The translations under genes and the position numbers were made by a program. Below, piece by piece: positions 13,338 to 26,689 of a stretch of DNA of 64,000 nucleotides (positions are counted from its first letter, which is position 1; the number at the start of each line of letters is the position of its first letter). This DNA is from Catonia carolina. Its lineage: Eukaryota; Arthropoda; Insecta; Hemiptera; Achilidae. Below the pieces are notes generated by a model that was given only the letters and a program-made list of their open reading frames with translations, ran no database searches and was not told the origin of the DNA. Location of the stretch: NCBI GenBank assembly GCA_035578175.1, contig JAQMRL010000001.1:53653553-53717552 (forward strand), given 5' to 3'.

Positions 13338-13740
13338 TTGTTATTGTTTGACCTTCAGCTGGTTTATCGGCTGGTTTAAACCTCTAGAGGCTTTCCTAAG
13401 TAAATCGAGGAGTGAGCTGGTTTACAATTGCCTTCCTCACTGAATGGAAAAGTATGCTTATCAGCATGCCAGGCCCTCTGAAAAGCATCTACTTTGTCAC
13501 CATGGAAATGACGCCTTCACTTCATTCACCACAAGGTCTGGCTGTATAATGATGAAATTTATTACTCTCAGAGGAGACAACTGTGACAAGTGTCTTTTAC
13601 ATTTCTACCTCTTCGTTCTTAAATGCTTCAGTCATATAATTAGCTGATCATGTGATACGAAACAGAACTATTTTTTTTTATAGCCCTGGAACTAGCATAT
13701 CGTGTGCAAATAATTTAACACTCCACCAGCCTGTTATGGG
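13338..13740 (-). repeat. R1 interspersed repeat, copy 1
   Basis: Full-length R1 copy on the minus strand. Read in R1 orientation it runs from GGTGGAGTGTTAAATTATTTG near 13737 through CAGAACAGAAGAGG-like and TTATCTCCTCTG-like blocks. It then has a GAAGGCAAT block followed by GTAAACC, and ends with GGTTTAAACCAGC followed by an imperfect GATGACCTAAACAACA near 13338. The ORF at 13444-13647 is an accidental frame on the opposite strand. The element class is not certain: the final GGTTCAAACC stretch resembles a polymerase III B box, which would fit a SINE, but I see no clear A box. Confidence 0.75.
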
Positions 13741-14265
13741 CAATACAAGGAACTGATGAACTTATAAAATTGGAAAGAATTATAAGAACATGTCTAAATA
13801 AAAACTTTTATAGGTATGGGGTTCATAAAATAGCACCGAAACAAAAGTTTATAAAAAAACAACCAGTAATCAGTCTATAAATAAGAGAAAGAGAATATTC
13901 TTTTTAGGATGTAATTAGGCTATAATCAGAACATCGGGAAACGGAATAGCAAGCACTTGGTCTAGAGAAATTAAAAATTAAAGAAGAATCGCGTAAACAT
14001 CACATTAGAAGACCTAAAAACAAAATCAACTTAAAAGGAATTATTGAAAACAGAGAAATAACATTACATGAATAGAAACAAAAAATGTATATATTCAGAT
14101 GAAGAAAGAAAAAGAGGATCGGATAGGATGTAAGAGTAGCCTACCTATTGTACTGTATTCGTTGAAAAGGAAGATAAATTCTGGAAAATCTTCAACAAGG
14201 TTGACTACAACGTGGTAAACGCTGGCCAGATAGGCAAAAAATAGTAGTAAAATAATTAATAAAAA
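13725..14265 (+). pseudogene. Possible LINE 3'-end remnant
   Basis: Disconnected plus-strand segments resemble the distal part of a LINE reverse-transcriptase ORF. LWAIQGTDELIKLERIIRTC lies at the start, and an ILENLQQG-type segment followed by LQRGKRW lies near 14190-14240, with several stops and frame changes between. Such basic segments resemble the RRPRGRP/RW tails of insect LINEs. No catalytic motif is left. The assignment is weak, and the sequence could be unrelated. Confidence 0.3.
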
Positions 14266-15547
14266 ATAAAGTAAAAATAGGTACTTTTGAAAAAAGTAAA
14301 AAGAGGGTTTTACAGTTAAAATGATAAAAAATAGTATATTATTTTGTGTTATTCATCCCACATTTTAACATTTTCAGTGAACATGATGATTTGTCTACTG
14401 CGAATATTTCCGGGTTAAGAACTTTGCGGTTGGAAAGGGTTTACTATACAGTTGAGCTAAATAGAGTACACTGTCTTTTTTATATTTTATAAACTATGAA
14501 AATACAAGTTTGTAGATTTTAGAAAGGTAGTGAAATTCCTGAGTATACTTGTGTCTGCGGTAAATTTACCTAATTTATTTCCTGGAGTACTCATGCACTT
14601 GTGTTAGTTCTTAGAGAGAATTTCTATCAGTTTTTGTTGTAGAATAATGTATTGTACAGCGGTATAATTATGAGAGTATTTTATCATGATTTATGTAACT
14701 GCAGCGCAGTACTATATTTTTAGACGGTTGTTCATGACGGGAGTACTGTTTTATAAATAATTGATGAAATATTACTAGTAATAATTACATAACGTCAAAA
14801 TGCAATTATTATTATTCTGACTTATGAAAGTTCATTATTACCGATTGTTCTTGTCAGTCGTTTTTATTTTATATATTGATTAATTTTCCATACTTTTCCT
14901 AAGTTTGTTTTATAAAATGTATAACAAGTAAGTTCTTTCTATATATTTCCCAGGGGAGTTAAACTAGTCATTTGTTGACGTTCATTTCTTTATCACTAGA
15001 ATTCATCTGTAATCTAAGTTAAAAAGTAGATCACCGTCCCAATTTCATTTGAGAAACTAAAGTAATTCCCTTTCGGATGTGATTTGCTGGATCGAGTCCA
15101 ACAAGGAACCACTAGTAAGCCAGGTTTAGAAAATAAACATTCCTTTTTTACATAAACCATAAAATTTTCGTACAAATCTATAAGTGAAAATAATTAAAAG
15201 TACTAAATCGTAAATAAATAATTTTAAAGTAATTCTGGCAAGTTAAACATTCTAAGCTGAATTTTTAGAGCGGACAAGAAAGTTTTTTAGTTTATTTCAA
15301 CTGTTTGGTTTCAGTGAGTTCACCACACCACAGTTACGTTAATGCGACATGGAGGCGGCAAAACAAGAGGGTTATTATTTCATTAAATAATACTTCAGAA
15401 ATGACATATGACAAAAACGTAACCGGAAACCATCAAGGTATTTAATAGGAGTGGCTTAAGGAAACCATACAAAAATTAAAGAGCAAATAATATACGTGCA
15501 GAGTTATTTACTATAAATAAAAATTACACGTAATTTTGGGCGGACAC
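14266..15547. other. AT-rich interval, nothing recognised
   Basis: No coding frame, repeat partner or RNA gene was identified in this 1.3-kb stretch. Confidence 0.45.
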
Positions 15548-15703
15548 TACCGTGCAGTAGCTTACAGAGCTAGAATACGCTTGACTGAAAATCGGAAATC
15601 CCCAGGTCTGATTGCCAGTCGGGGTCTAGAAAAATTTAACGAGTTAAAATCCAAAACCCACTGTAGCGGCTAATGACTATGCAGCTGACGCGACTTTATT
15701 ATA
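15548..15703 (+). repeat. SINE-A copy, diverged head
   Basis: The body is clear: ATCCAAAACCCACTGTAG and a GCGGCTAATGAC block, followed by GCAGCTGACGCGACTTTATT. This matches the 2.7-kb copy. The tRNA-like head (TGCAGTAGCTTACAGAGC ... GGTCTGATTGCC) has mutated A and B boxes, so it would not be expected to be transcribed by polymerase III now. Confidence 0.6.
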
Positions 15704-16017
15704 TGTGAAAAAGAAAATCACGGTGAAATACCTACATTAATGTTCTTGGATCTCTTGCTTTCACTGAACCGTCCAGTTACTACGATAATTAAAATATGTA
15801 AATTAAATACGTTTACCCTGAAAATTTAAATTTCCCAGTCTCAGGAAGTGCTAGTTACAAACGAATACGATTTAGAACACATAAAATATTTAAAAATTCA
15901 TTCGCAATCCAATTGTGAATAGCCTAAAACCCAGTACTTTCGGTTTATTAATTCAGTACCTACGTCGCCAAATAAACATCCATGATGACCAAGAAAGAAA
16001 ATTTTCCCTTGGTTAAT

Positions 16018-16143
16018 TTGAAGTCGAACAGAAGCTTGATAATTAGCTATTACTATGGTTTATGGAACTTGGACGGAGGGTTAATATTCAGACTCTAACC
16101 GGAAATCGAACCCGGAATTCGTGCCACTACGCTACAGAAGCGG
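16018..16143 (-). repeat. SINE-A copy
   Basis: Read on the minus strand it begins CCGCTTCTGTAGCGTAGTGG, has a B box GGGTTCGATTTCC and continues into AATAGCTAATTATCAAG, then TTCTGTTCGACTT. The internal part of the body is shortened compared with the 7.3 and 49.1 kb copies. Confidence 0.7.
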
Positions 16144-16720
16144 TCGTTATATATTTTTATTTGTAAAGACATTTAAATTAACATATCTAATAAGGTTCGT
16201 TACAAATTAATAAATTTTAAAGATAAATCTTTTATCTACGTAACAGAATTACTTGTAATTAATTTCATTTATCTAGTTTAATTCGGGTAGATTGATATTC
16301 AACTTATTGTCTCCTCAACGCATTCAATAAGGGTTTCTTTTAATAATATTTTTATTATGTAAATATTACGAATTTATTGTATGATATTTATTTTACTGTT
16401 TTTGTGATGTCACTGAGATTTGTATTTTATTTATTATTTGTTTAAATGATCAGCAAGCCTATCTGTGTAACTCACAAGTCATGTAATAATAAAAAGTAAA
16501 TAACCAAGCGTCTACAGTGTTAACGTTAAATAAATTTAAATAAAGTGATAAACATATTTTACTGCGTAATGTTACGTAAAAGCGTACCATACGTCAGATT
16601 TACACGCCTTCTGCAAAACACAACAAACAAAACACGGTAAAGCAGAGTAAGTCTGACACAGTAGTAGGCCTACACTAAATTCAATAGTACATTACTGTAG
16701 GCCTGCAATCAAGCTCTACG

Positions 16721-16761
16721 ATAATAATAATAATAATATAATAATAATAATAATATAATGA
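16721..16761. repeat. ATA/AAT microsatellite
   Basis: Two runs of AAT trinucleotides are interrupted by ATAT steps. It is a simple sequence repeat without coding meaning. Confidence 0.9.
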
Positions 16762-16887
16762 AATTGTAGAACTGTATTACGCAGTACATTACTGTTATAA
16801 CAGATCTAAGTATTACGCTATAATACTAATTGAATTACTATTTCCAAAGTTCTGTATTAGTGTTTTGAAATAATCGTATATAATTAC

Positions 16888-17025
16888 TCTCAAAAGTCAT
16901 CAAAAGAAAATATACCAATAAAATTTAAGTTAATTTATACCAGATAAACCGCCTGTCATCAAAAGTCATCAAAAGAAAATATACCAATAAAATTTAAGTT
17001 AATTTATACCAGATAAACCGCCTGT
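16888..17025. repeat. Tandem duplication, 69-bp period
   Basis: Two essentially identical copies of a 69-bp unit run from CAAAAGTCATCAAAAG to GATAAACCGCCTGT, starting at 16891 and 16960. The near-perfect identity indicates a recent local duplication. Confidence 0.9.
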
Positions 17026-17031
17026 AATTCG

Positions 17032-17980
17032 GCAGCAACTTAGTCAAAACTCTCTTAAGTAAACCGCCGTAGTTAGGTCTATTGGACAAGAAGTGACTGA
17101 TAAAAGTACTGTAATACTCGTACATATAAATCCTATTTACGACCGATTTAGAGCATCGAAATTGTTGGACCGCAAAGAAAAATCACATTCAGAAAATTCA
17201 AGCCCTTTAATCAAAAATACTTCGCATAAAAAAAACGTACGTTATGTAACAAATTTAACATTTCAATTTCTTGAAAATTTTTTTTGCAACAAAAGCCACA
17301 AAAATCAAATATTCTAAATTTAACAGAAAATCAACAGACCACATCAATCTAATACAGTAAATTTTAAGACAAATTTAACACACGAAGAATACAAGGGGGA
17401 AATTACTTTCAAATCACGAAAGTAAGGATTTATTATAAGCATTCTACAAACGTATTTTCCAATAAAAATCTCAACTTTTTCAAAAATATTTAACTTTTTT
17501 TTAATTTACTTTTCCTACTATAACTTTCGTCAAACTGCATATGAGTAAGAATTCACAAATCATACAAATAGTTAGATAATGAAGTAGGCAATTTTAAAAA
17601 CATTGTTTCCCGAGTTGAAACAAATCGTAAAATTATCAGATTCCTTTAAAACAGCAGCTTAGAGGTACTTGTAGTAGAATCTTGGTAGGTAAAACCACTG
17701 AGTGTAAATTGTAAATTACATACAACACTAAAAAGAGAAAGTGAAAGACAGATACAACTGAAGGGTTGAACCACTGAACTGACTGAAAACCGAGTTGCGT
17801 GTGTATGGTCTACATTTGAAACTTGAGTGTACATAGTTAACTACCTTGTCTCAACTCTTGTATGAGATAAAATTAAACCTATATTACCATAGAATACCGC
17901 AGCAACGTAGTCAAAACTCTCTGAAGTAAACCGCCGTAGTTAGGCCTATTGGACAAGAAGTGACAGATAAAAGTACTGTA
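17032..17980. repeat. Pair of 82-bp direct repeats 867 bp apart
   Basis: The segment at 17032-17113 (GCAGCAACTTAGTCAAAACT ... AAAAGTACTGTA) recurs in the same orientation at 17899-17980 with about four substitutions. The 785 bp between them holds no recognisable gene. Either an 867-bp tandem duplication has diverged inside, or the repeats are termini of a small element. I see no terminal TG...CA or target-site duplication that would make them LTRs. Confidence 0.75.
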
Positions 17981-20900
17981 TGTTTATTACATTAACAATC
18001 TGGAGTTACATGAACTTGTCATACTTGAAAAAACTGGAATAAAGTAAGTTGATCTTATAAATAAAATAACACAGAGTTAAAATTAATCTCTCAGATTTAA
18101 TAGTGAAAAATAATATAAGAAAATGACAACACCCTTTTTTATAAGTTAAATATATTTCACTCACAAACATCTTTACGCCTTCTGTATTCTTCTACAATCT
18201 ATGTTGAAAAATACAGACCACATATAAAATAGGCTTACATATAAATACATATATTTTATAACTACAATTTTTTTTAAATATATACAGAGTAAGAAGTAAA
18301 GCATTTTAGAATCTTTCGATAAAATTTAAATTTGAAGAATATAGTGCGTATTTTGACAAACAATTTACAATTTAAAAAACTACAACTCATAACATTCCTA
18401 AGGGTATCATTTTTTAAACGGGTTTTGTATGCACTTATACACTAAGCAAAACTATCTTCTTTAGTATCCAAATCATTAGGGAAACAATTTCAGTATTTTC
18501 TTTCCAAGAAAAAAGAGAGAATAACACTGAAACTTAAAAAAAAAGACACTGAAAACTCGTTCATCCGAGTTTAATAGAACCAGACCCATTTTGGATAAAC
18601 CGAATTTATTTCGGTCGACAATTAAGAGTAAGAAATTATTCGTGTGTTTTTAAAGAAAAATAAATCGTATAGTAAAATTACAAAAATAATTAATTGCATG
18701 TTACATTTATAAAACTGCAAAAACTTTACTTTTTTTTGTTTACTTTATTAATGTTATTTACAACTGTATGCACATTCAACTAGTAAATTTGAGGATTGCT
18801 TTTTACGATGGTGGATACAGTATGCTTGAATGACTTAAGGGAGAACAGTACTTAGCAGTAAGACTCCTACGGGTAATTTTTAAATTTATTACAAGATGTC
18901 TCAATTCCATTTTTTATGAAGGCTGCGTGGGGGATAGTCGGGTAAATGTGACATGCAGAGGTTTCGTATGAGGCGGTTTTCGTTTTCAGGAAGTTCCCGT
19001 TTAAAACGTCTGTAAGATTGACGAATGACGTCAAACTTCAATTAAATGAGAAAAAGTAATAAACAACACGCTAGAGTATTGTATATAACTACTGTATTGT
19101 GTGTACAGTATAACAAAAACAAGGTGTCCATTAACCACGCATCTTAAATTCAGTGTACAGAGTAGTTGTGAAGAACAGTCAGATAGCCTACAACGAAACA
19201 TTATTTAAACAAAAAATTTTGAAAACTTGTTTTGGATAAACAGGAAATTCGAATAAACGAGGTTCATGTAGAATATTTAAAAAAAATTATATTTTCTAGT
19301 AATAACGGAAACTTTTCGAAACTTTTCCAGGAACTGACAATGTAATTCCTGAAACTTCTCAAATCTACGAATACTGAAAGTGCATGAAGACTAAAATTAA
19401 AAATTTTCCACAATTTTCTACTTACCCATGATTGGTTAACCTCATGAGAATGGGTACACAAATAAAATCGTAAATGTATTAAACGATCACGAACAATACA
19501 TAAAACATAACAAGAATAAACGAATGATTTAAAACACAAAAAATAATAAATTATGTTAAAATATGCCGATACAAAAAGCTTCTTCACTTTACATCAATAA
19601 ATACTTCATTCAATCACAGTAAACGATAAAATACTATTAAACAATTCTAACTGTTTTTTAGAAAACAGCACCGACTTATGAAAAAAAACACGCCTACTCT
19701 ATTGAAACAAATACGTATTTAGTCTAGATAAACATATAAATATTTCGTAACACATTTATCAGTTAAAATGTTAAGAAAACACAACAAACGATATTGAGAA
19801 ATTCTCACAAGATATTTCTCTGACCCGTAAAAAATACCACTACGTATTTATACAAAAAATTTAAACGCCACACGAAATATTCCTAAAGCCAAAGTTTGTT
19901 TTTTATAATCTACAAAGATACTTTATTCTAATAGATCAAAATCCTAAAACACGTTAACTAAAACTAGATATATTTATTATTTATTTATCTTATAAAAATA
20001 AATTCAGTCCAAGGCAGATTCTTATTACGTGTATTCAATCAGTACTAGCCTAATACATTAATATAAATTTTTCTTCCTTATAAAATATGGGCAAGTGAAA
20101 TTTTAAAACCACTTATCGTTTTCATCTTCTAAAGCTCCATGTGAATTGGAATTTATTTTTCTCAGCAGACAACAAGACTTAAATATTGGTTTCAATGTTT
20201 TTGGGGAAAAAACAAAATTGATTTACTAAATTTTTCAAGAAAATCGTACCGAAATTATTATGAAATTGAACCTTGTTTCCAAAAGGTATTAAATCAAAAT
20301 TTCAATTTTTTCAGGTGAGCTCTTAAAAGGTACCTAATATAACCTTTTCCAGAAATTTAATTTTAAGTCATCCTGAACAATTAAAATAAAAACAAATTTA
20401 ACTTATACCCTTGAAAAGATAGATAATTAAATTTCAAAAATTCAAATGCGTTTTTATATGTCGTGGGGACGTTTTTTTTAATTGTCTGGGTCAGATTTAC
20501 CAGATTCTGTATGTCGGTGTACAAGCGCCTAGTGTGAAGTAGGCCAACCAAACTCATCGGTATCCAATATCACGTCCTTACACTGCGAAAAAATCATTCC
20601 AAAATCTACACAAATAATGTAATTTATTTATTCAACGTACTTGGAATTACAATCTTTTCGAAAAATATTATTTTATAGCGCAATGTAGTATGTACTGGCC
20701 AAAAAACGGATACTTTAAGACTTTTAGAACGCTATAAAAAAAAACTAATCCGTGAAATATGCAAAGAGTAGTTGTAGAATATAAAGAGAAAAATAATACA
20801 TATTTTAGAAAAAAGTTTATTTAGTACGTTTTGGAAATAAGGTGCCTCAATTAATCCTTGCAGAACTGAATATGAATCATGCTTCGAATGTCAGTCCTTC

Positions 20901-22998
20901 ACATGGGAATGTACACCTCTACCTACTTTGTTCACAGCAAATGAGACGGTCGGCCGAACAACCTTAACCCACGAAATCTGATACAATAGATAGCGGCGAG
21001 TGAAGTGGTCAGATGCAATGTGCATACAGAAAGTACGTACAGCAACCTATCGTTATATTGCAAAGCACGGTTCTAAAACAATAACAACAAAGTAGTAAGA
21101 CAGGACTCAGCAGGTCTGGACCAAGACCTGCTCCTAGCAAGTCAAGTCAAGCACAAGAATCAGCCTGACAGCAGCTGGTAAGAAAAGGTGAATCACCTTC
21201 AAAGCGAGAGCTTCAACCGTAGTACGAATGAATGACTGAAGGTGGCGCCCCCGTCAAGGCCATCTGCCAGATCCACTGTACTTTGTCGGCCGTAGTATAG
21301 TTTGTTATGTTCGACTCGACAGACTGTTCATTTCAGCTGGAATGCGGGTAGTGCAATTACACTTATGGGCGTTGTGTTATTTTACACATTCCGTCTTGCT
21401 TTTATCACTTTCCGATTCTTCAACCGTCCGGTACTATTACTCTCGAACACTTTCACTGTCACACACGAAGATTTAAACTTTGTTTTCACCGATTTATAGA
21501 TAACAATGAACTCAAGACAATTTTGTTTAAGAGAAAAGTACATATTGAAAATCAACATTCTTAACAACTTACTAATAAGGAAAGCTCCCCGAAGAAATAT
21601 TGAACGAAACCTCAACCATTAAAAACATTATTTATCTCTTACGACTTCATTAATATTTTTCCGTTTGAAAGGCAACCCGCAGCGCAATTGCCAGCGGGCT
21701 ACCTTATTGGAGATAATGAAAATCTGCGTGCAGAACAGTAATCTACCGTAAAAGAAAATTATAATTATTTTACAAGCAGGAAATCCTAAATGAACGGACA
21801 TACTAGTTAAAAAAAATTGAATGGGGTTTATCTAAACGTATGTTCTTTGTGATTCCTTAATCACAAATAACAAACAAAAGAAAGTTCTTCATAAAATACT
21901 AAAATTCCCTTTCTTTATACATAACCAATAGTAGACATCGAAGTGATTTAATTTATGTCTCAATCATCACATAGTATAGAAACTAATTTTTAATTTTTCA
22001 AAAACTAAATCTTTTCGATGACTTATATTGTTTTCTTTCAACAATTGGGAACAGTTGTATAGCCTATGTATTTTTAAGATTGTGCAACGTATAATATAAT
22101 GTAATTAAGACATAATGTAAATTACGGAATCGGATTTATTACAGTATAATTTCACTGTTGTTAAAAACGTATTCGAAATTTAACATTCACATAAATTCAA
22201 TCATACACTGAATGTTTTTTTGGTTAATGCTATTTTAAACTACAAAGCGGTAATACTGTTACAAGTTAATAAATAATCAACTAAGTGAAAGTGAACAACA
22301 GAAACAAACGAAATATGACAAAAAGTTTACAAAATGCGTGTATGTAATACGAATAGTAATATAGATTTTGTATTTTATAGTTGTACAATGTTATTTTTCA
22401 CAGTTTAGGAATTGTAGTGCGCATTCTTCAGTAACTAACGCCAGTAAACTACAGCAGAAAGGAAGGAATAGTAAAAGTATTTAAATAAAACAGTATTGCA
22501 GAACCAAAAACAATAAATTTGTATTTATGAAGCTGCACTTGAAAGGTAGTACAGAAAATTATTCATCGTTTATTAGTGAATGCAGTAGTAAACTGCAGAC
22601 AACCACACACTAGGGAACGACACGGCAGTCAGTATCTCCGCGGCCATCGACCGCTGCTGCAATATACCGAAGATAACACAAAAGCTAGATACAGTACTTG
22701 TTTTTAGTGCACCACTGGAGGCTGGTAAACTACTCTATAGTTGTGCTTACTCGATACTTTATAGATAACACTATCTCTTTGTGTAAATAAAAAGAGAAAG
22801 CACTCATTCAGTGACTCGCTCGTCATTCATTCTTTAACTTTCCCATCACCCAGACAGCTGAAATTCGATATCTGTTCTTTAGGGGTTGAAGAGATAACTT
22901 AGATTGTTTGCATAAAAAAGTGGTAAAAAAAGAATAATTAAATCAATACTTATTAGTTTTAAAATTTCCCGATAAGCTACAGTTTTAAAGAACCGAGT
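17981..22998. other. Long interval; two GC-richer patches, no gene proven
   Basis: Mostly AT-rich and featureless. A GC-richer patch at about 20938-21179 is bounded by a plausible plus-strand splice acceptor (TTTGTTCACAG) and a donor-like CTG/GTAAGA. All three frames contain stops, so at best it is an untranslated or non-coding exon. A second patch at about 22600-22860 includes CCGCGGCCATCGACCGCTG. Neither has a partner repeat that I found, and both are possible regulatory or 5' UTR sequence by inference only. Confidence 0.3.
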
Positions 22999-22999
22999 G

Positions 23000-23062
23000 C
23001 GTATTCTCTAGTGATATGTAGTAGTACATGACATGTACTACTACATATCACTAGAAAATACG
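23000..23062. other. 63-bp near-perfect palindrome
   Basis: The 31-base arms at 23000-23030 and 23032-23062 are reverse complements with one mismatch and a single-base centre (core CTAGTGATATGTAGTAGTAC). As single-stranded DNA or RNA it would form a long hairpin with almost no loop. No flanking terminal repeat or gene explains it. Confidence 0.95.
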
Positions 23063-23063
23063 T

Positions 23064-23092
23064 ATATGTACAACACATTGTGTTGTACATAT
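23064..23092. other. 29-bp perfect palindrome, adjacent
   Basis: The 14-base arms ATATGTACAACACA and their complement are centred on one T at 23078, starting two bases after the larger palindrome. The two inverted repeats are independent in sequence. Confidence 0.95.
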
Positions 23093-24475
23093 TATGAAAA
23101 GTTAAGTAATTTAATTTTAATGAATAATATTTTAACCAAACAACATTTTAATAATTAAGAATATATTCATCTTTTTTTAATCTTTTCGTTAATAATTGTT
23201 TTTTTAATATTAATTTACTTATTTTAAGTGTTCATTGTCTGAAGTGTTGATTTGTTAAGAATAATAACAAAGAGCTAAGATTGTATTGAATTGTCAAAGG
23301 CACATCATTTAATTTTTTATATTTAATACTGTAATTACAGACAATATAATAATTCAATCTAAAAATATTCTTATCTGGACAATACAATAAAATCTAAGTA
23401 ATTTTGATCTGACTGACTTATTTATTATTTATCAAAAAGTATTTTTTATAAGTTTCAGAATAAAACTATAATTTTGATATAAATAACCACCCAAGGTGTT
23501 ATATCACATTATTGGCACCCAAGGGTTAGAATTGCGTTATATATTTTATATATTAAGGCGAAATATTTGAAATCGGGTCGAGAAATAGGGGAAGAAATGC
23601 CGACGGAAATGCCTGCTAAGTTCGCGGTTTTCGCACAGCAACAGAATCTATATATTCTGGTGGTATATCACTGATACTTTGAAAAAACCAATTCGAATTT
23701 CAACTTTTAGCTTCTTAAGCATAGAAAAGGGGATAACTCCCCGAAAATAATAAATAGTCTATTATTTTCGCGGTCATTTAAAATTTTGCATTATTAGTTT
23801 TCTACAAGTATTATCCCGAAAAATTAATGTGTGTAGTGAAACAGATAAATAAGTTTACTTAATTGCATCACACTGAGTCTAGCAATAAGCTCTCACTCAT
23901 CTCGGGCACCTCTGCTGGTAAATAAATACTACACTAAATATAACATGAAAGCGAGTTATAGGCTGTACAGCAAAATAAGATTAAGGCTGACACGTAAAAA
24001 ACTAATCAAAACTAATGTAACACGAGAAGAGAAATAAAATTATATGAACTTCAAAAACTTCGAACTGCCTCCCAGTTTTTCTAAACAATACATCAATCCC
24101 ACAAAAAACCACTATGAAATTATTAGGATTGACAATATTTTTTTGTAGACACACAACTGATAGGGAACTCACATATCCGACTAACAAGACAATCTAAACG
24201 TGCGACTAAAACGTACCGTGTCTTATTCACCACAAACGTTACACCAAATAATAAAGAAACTATACTTTTACACAAATTCAACCATTCATCCCCCAAACAA
24301 CTCGTGCCTAGAAGACTAGAACGGCAATGGAACAGAGACCTTTTAATAATATTATTGTCATTGTATTTGCTGGTTGAGTTAGTGTTATATAGTTATAAGT
24401 TTTTTTTTTAAATAAGTCAAAAAACTTTTAAATAATTATATTCTAAGAATTTTTTAAACAAAATAAGGAAGCAAA
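23093..24475. other. AT-rich interval, one faint coding-like segment
   Basis: No gene was recognised. At about 24304-24350 the plus strand reads RRLERQWNRDLL. A related segment, RRLKRRWSRDLL, occurs at about 45365-45410, so both may come from the same decayed element of unknown type. Confidence 0.4.
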
Positions 24476-24856
24476 ACAGACAGGTGGAGTGTTTAATTTT
24501 ATTTGCCTTCAATCTGTTAGTTCCCGGGCTACAAAAATAGTTCTGTTTCTTATCACATGGTCAGCCAATTAAATTACTGAATCATTAAAAACAGAAGAGT
24601 TAAGGGTGTAAAAGACACTTATCAGAGTTATCTCCTCTGAAAGTAATGCATTTCATTATACAGCCAGACATTTTGGTGAATGAAGTGGAATTTAGGCGAG
24701 TGGAAAATTTGTGCTTTTCAGAGCGTCAGGTATGATGATAAGCATACTTTTTAACTCATTTAGGAAGGCATTGGTACCACCTCACCCTCCGTTTACTTAG
24801 TAACGCTTTTAGAGGTTCAAACCAGCCTTTTGGTTGATGACCTAAACAACACCAAA
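24476..24856 (+). repeat. R1 interspersed repeat, copy 2
   Basis: Full-length copy, from CAGGTGGAGTGTTTAATTTT to GATGACCTAAACAACACC. Shared blocks in order: a CATGGTCAGCCAATTA block, TTATCTCCTCTG, CATTATACAGCCAGAC, GATAAGCATACTTTTTAAC, GGAAGGCATTGGTACCACC, AGGTTCAAACCAGCC. It is the most complete plus-strand copy together with the one at 43.6 kb. No protein is encoded. Confidence 0.8.
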
Positions 24857-26689
24857 AATACAAAACATAAATTATCTAAAAAGTTAGACGACGGAAACAA
24901 CGAATGAAAACCATGAATCACATTAAATGACACAAGCGAAAATACTGAAATTAGCGTGTGCTATTATTATAAGTACATCTGTCACACATATGAATAATTC
25001 AATTACAATTTTAAAATAATATCAAAATCCAAAAGCTGAAATTTCTCAGAAAATAAATTTTCTACATTCACGTTCAGGTACAAAACGACCCACAACCTTT
25101 TAATTGAAAATGTTCTGTTGTAAAATTTAAAGGTAAATGTTTTGTTTACGATTAGCAATAAATTGTGTACAACGAACGTTTCTGATAGGAATTTAAATGA
25201 AAATGTTAAATTACTAACCATAATAAAGCATATAAACAAAACACCATTTAGCGATATTACTTCAGTAGATTTTCCACTTTTAGACGTGCACTCTAGAGAG
25301 ACCATACAAATAAAATCAACAAATAATTTGGTCCCTATTGATTGACGGATTTATGGTATGAAAGTTTTTTGATAAAAGTTTACACAGAAAATTTATTTCA
25401 AAGCTAACATTTTTTATTACAATATCGTAAAATATCAACTTCTTTCTTTATATCTTTCTAGTTATGACCACATTCAATTAAACGAATACGATTAAATTCG
25501 ACAAAATAGAATTATAAAAAACATAACATAAAATTGGTAAAATTGTTTATTGATATTCAAAATTTCAATAAATTAATAAATTTACGGTATAGTTTCCGGT
25601 CATACTTCATTACCTGTTCGTATCTACCCACTTACAGGATTTCACATCCCTGATTAACCCGTCGTCTAAACTCCGGTCCCTCGGCCAACCTTCTACTTTC
25701 TTGCCCAGCGTCTCACTAATAAAATTATTTACAATGAAATTATTTTATTTCACGAAATTGTGTGATACAGTTTGGCTTTCTTTTGTTGTTCCAGCTAGTA
25801 ATGCGTTCTCTGGTGTATCCTTTTCCCAGTTATACATTATAATTCGTTTTTTTCTCGGTTCAGCTGATGTGCTTTCATCTCTATAGCTTATGATCTTGAT
25901 TCATCTTGTTTTACTGTATTATTTAAATAAATTTACAAATTTTGTAAGTTGATAACACACTTTACTGCAAGCAATGTAAATTAGATATGAATAACAAATA
26001 TTCTTTATTTAACTTAAGTAAATCACTTTATCTTAATGCGACTGCATTGTAAAATATTTTTTTTTAGAATAAATGAGCCTACTAAGTTTTAGTTTTAATT
26101 TTCCTGGTATACCTACGTCATTTTCCTTGTATCATTCACTAATTGTCTAGCACTTTAATAAACTGTACATAGATATGCAAAATATCACTGACTGATTATT
26201 CCACTCATCACAAATTCACCAGAACTAGGAAGTAGATAAACTTAAAATTCAGTATATAGTATCCGTCATTTGGGTCCAGGTGACCGTTGACAAAAATTTT
26301 GAAAAAAAATTCTACTTACAAGAAGAAAAACGTTTTCCCAGTGGAAAAATATTTTTAACATTATAGTTTTAAAGCATATTTAACCATAAATACACCTAAC
26401 AAAATTTCAAGGAAATTTAAAATGCTACAACTTTTGAATTGAATGTTTTTTTTCCAGCCAACACTTGGTTTATCGTACTTTACGATTTCCTGTATACAAT
26501 GGTTTAACATCTGCTCTTTTTAGAATTACAACTTTGAAGTGAAGAATACGTAAAAAAATTCACGGATACAAAGCAAAGAAGATAAGAACACTATAAAATG
26601 TTTTATCAAACGTTTTCGTACCTGAAGTTTAGATTCACAGAAATTTGTCATTTTTTTTCAAGACCGCATCAAAAATACAATTTATTTTT
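24857..26689. other. AT-rich interval, nothing recognised
   Basis: Overlapping open frames on opposite strands at about 25003-25345 have no identifiable domain. They overlap antiparallel, as expected for chance frames in AT-rich sequence. No repeat partner was found. Confidence 0.45.

Noticed and set aside
17032..17980. LTR retrotransposon with 82-bp LTRs
   Set aside because: The repeats lack TG...CA ends, no primer-binding site or gag/pol coding lies between them, and they are shorter than normal LTRs.
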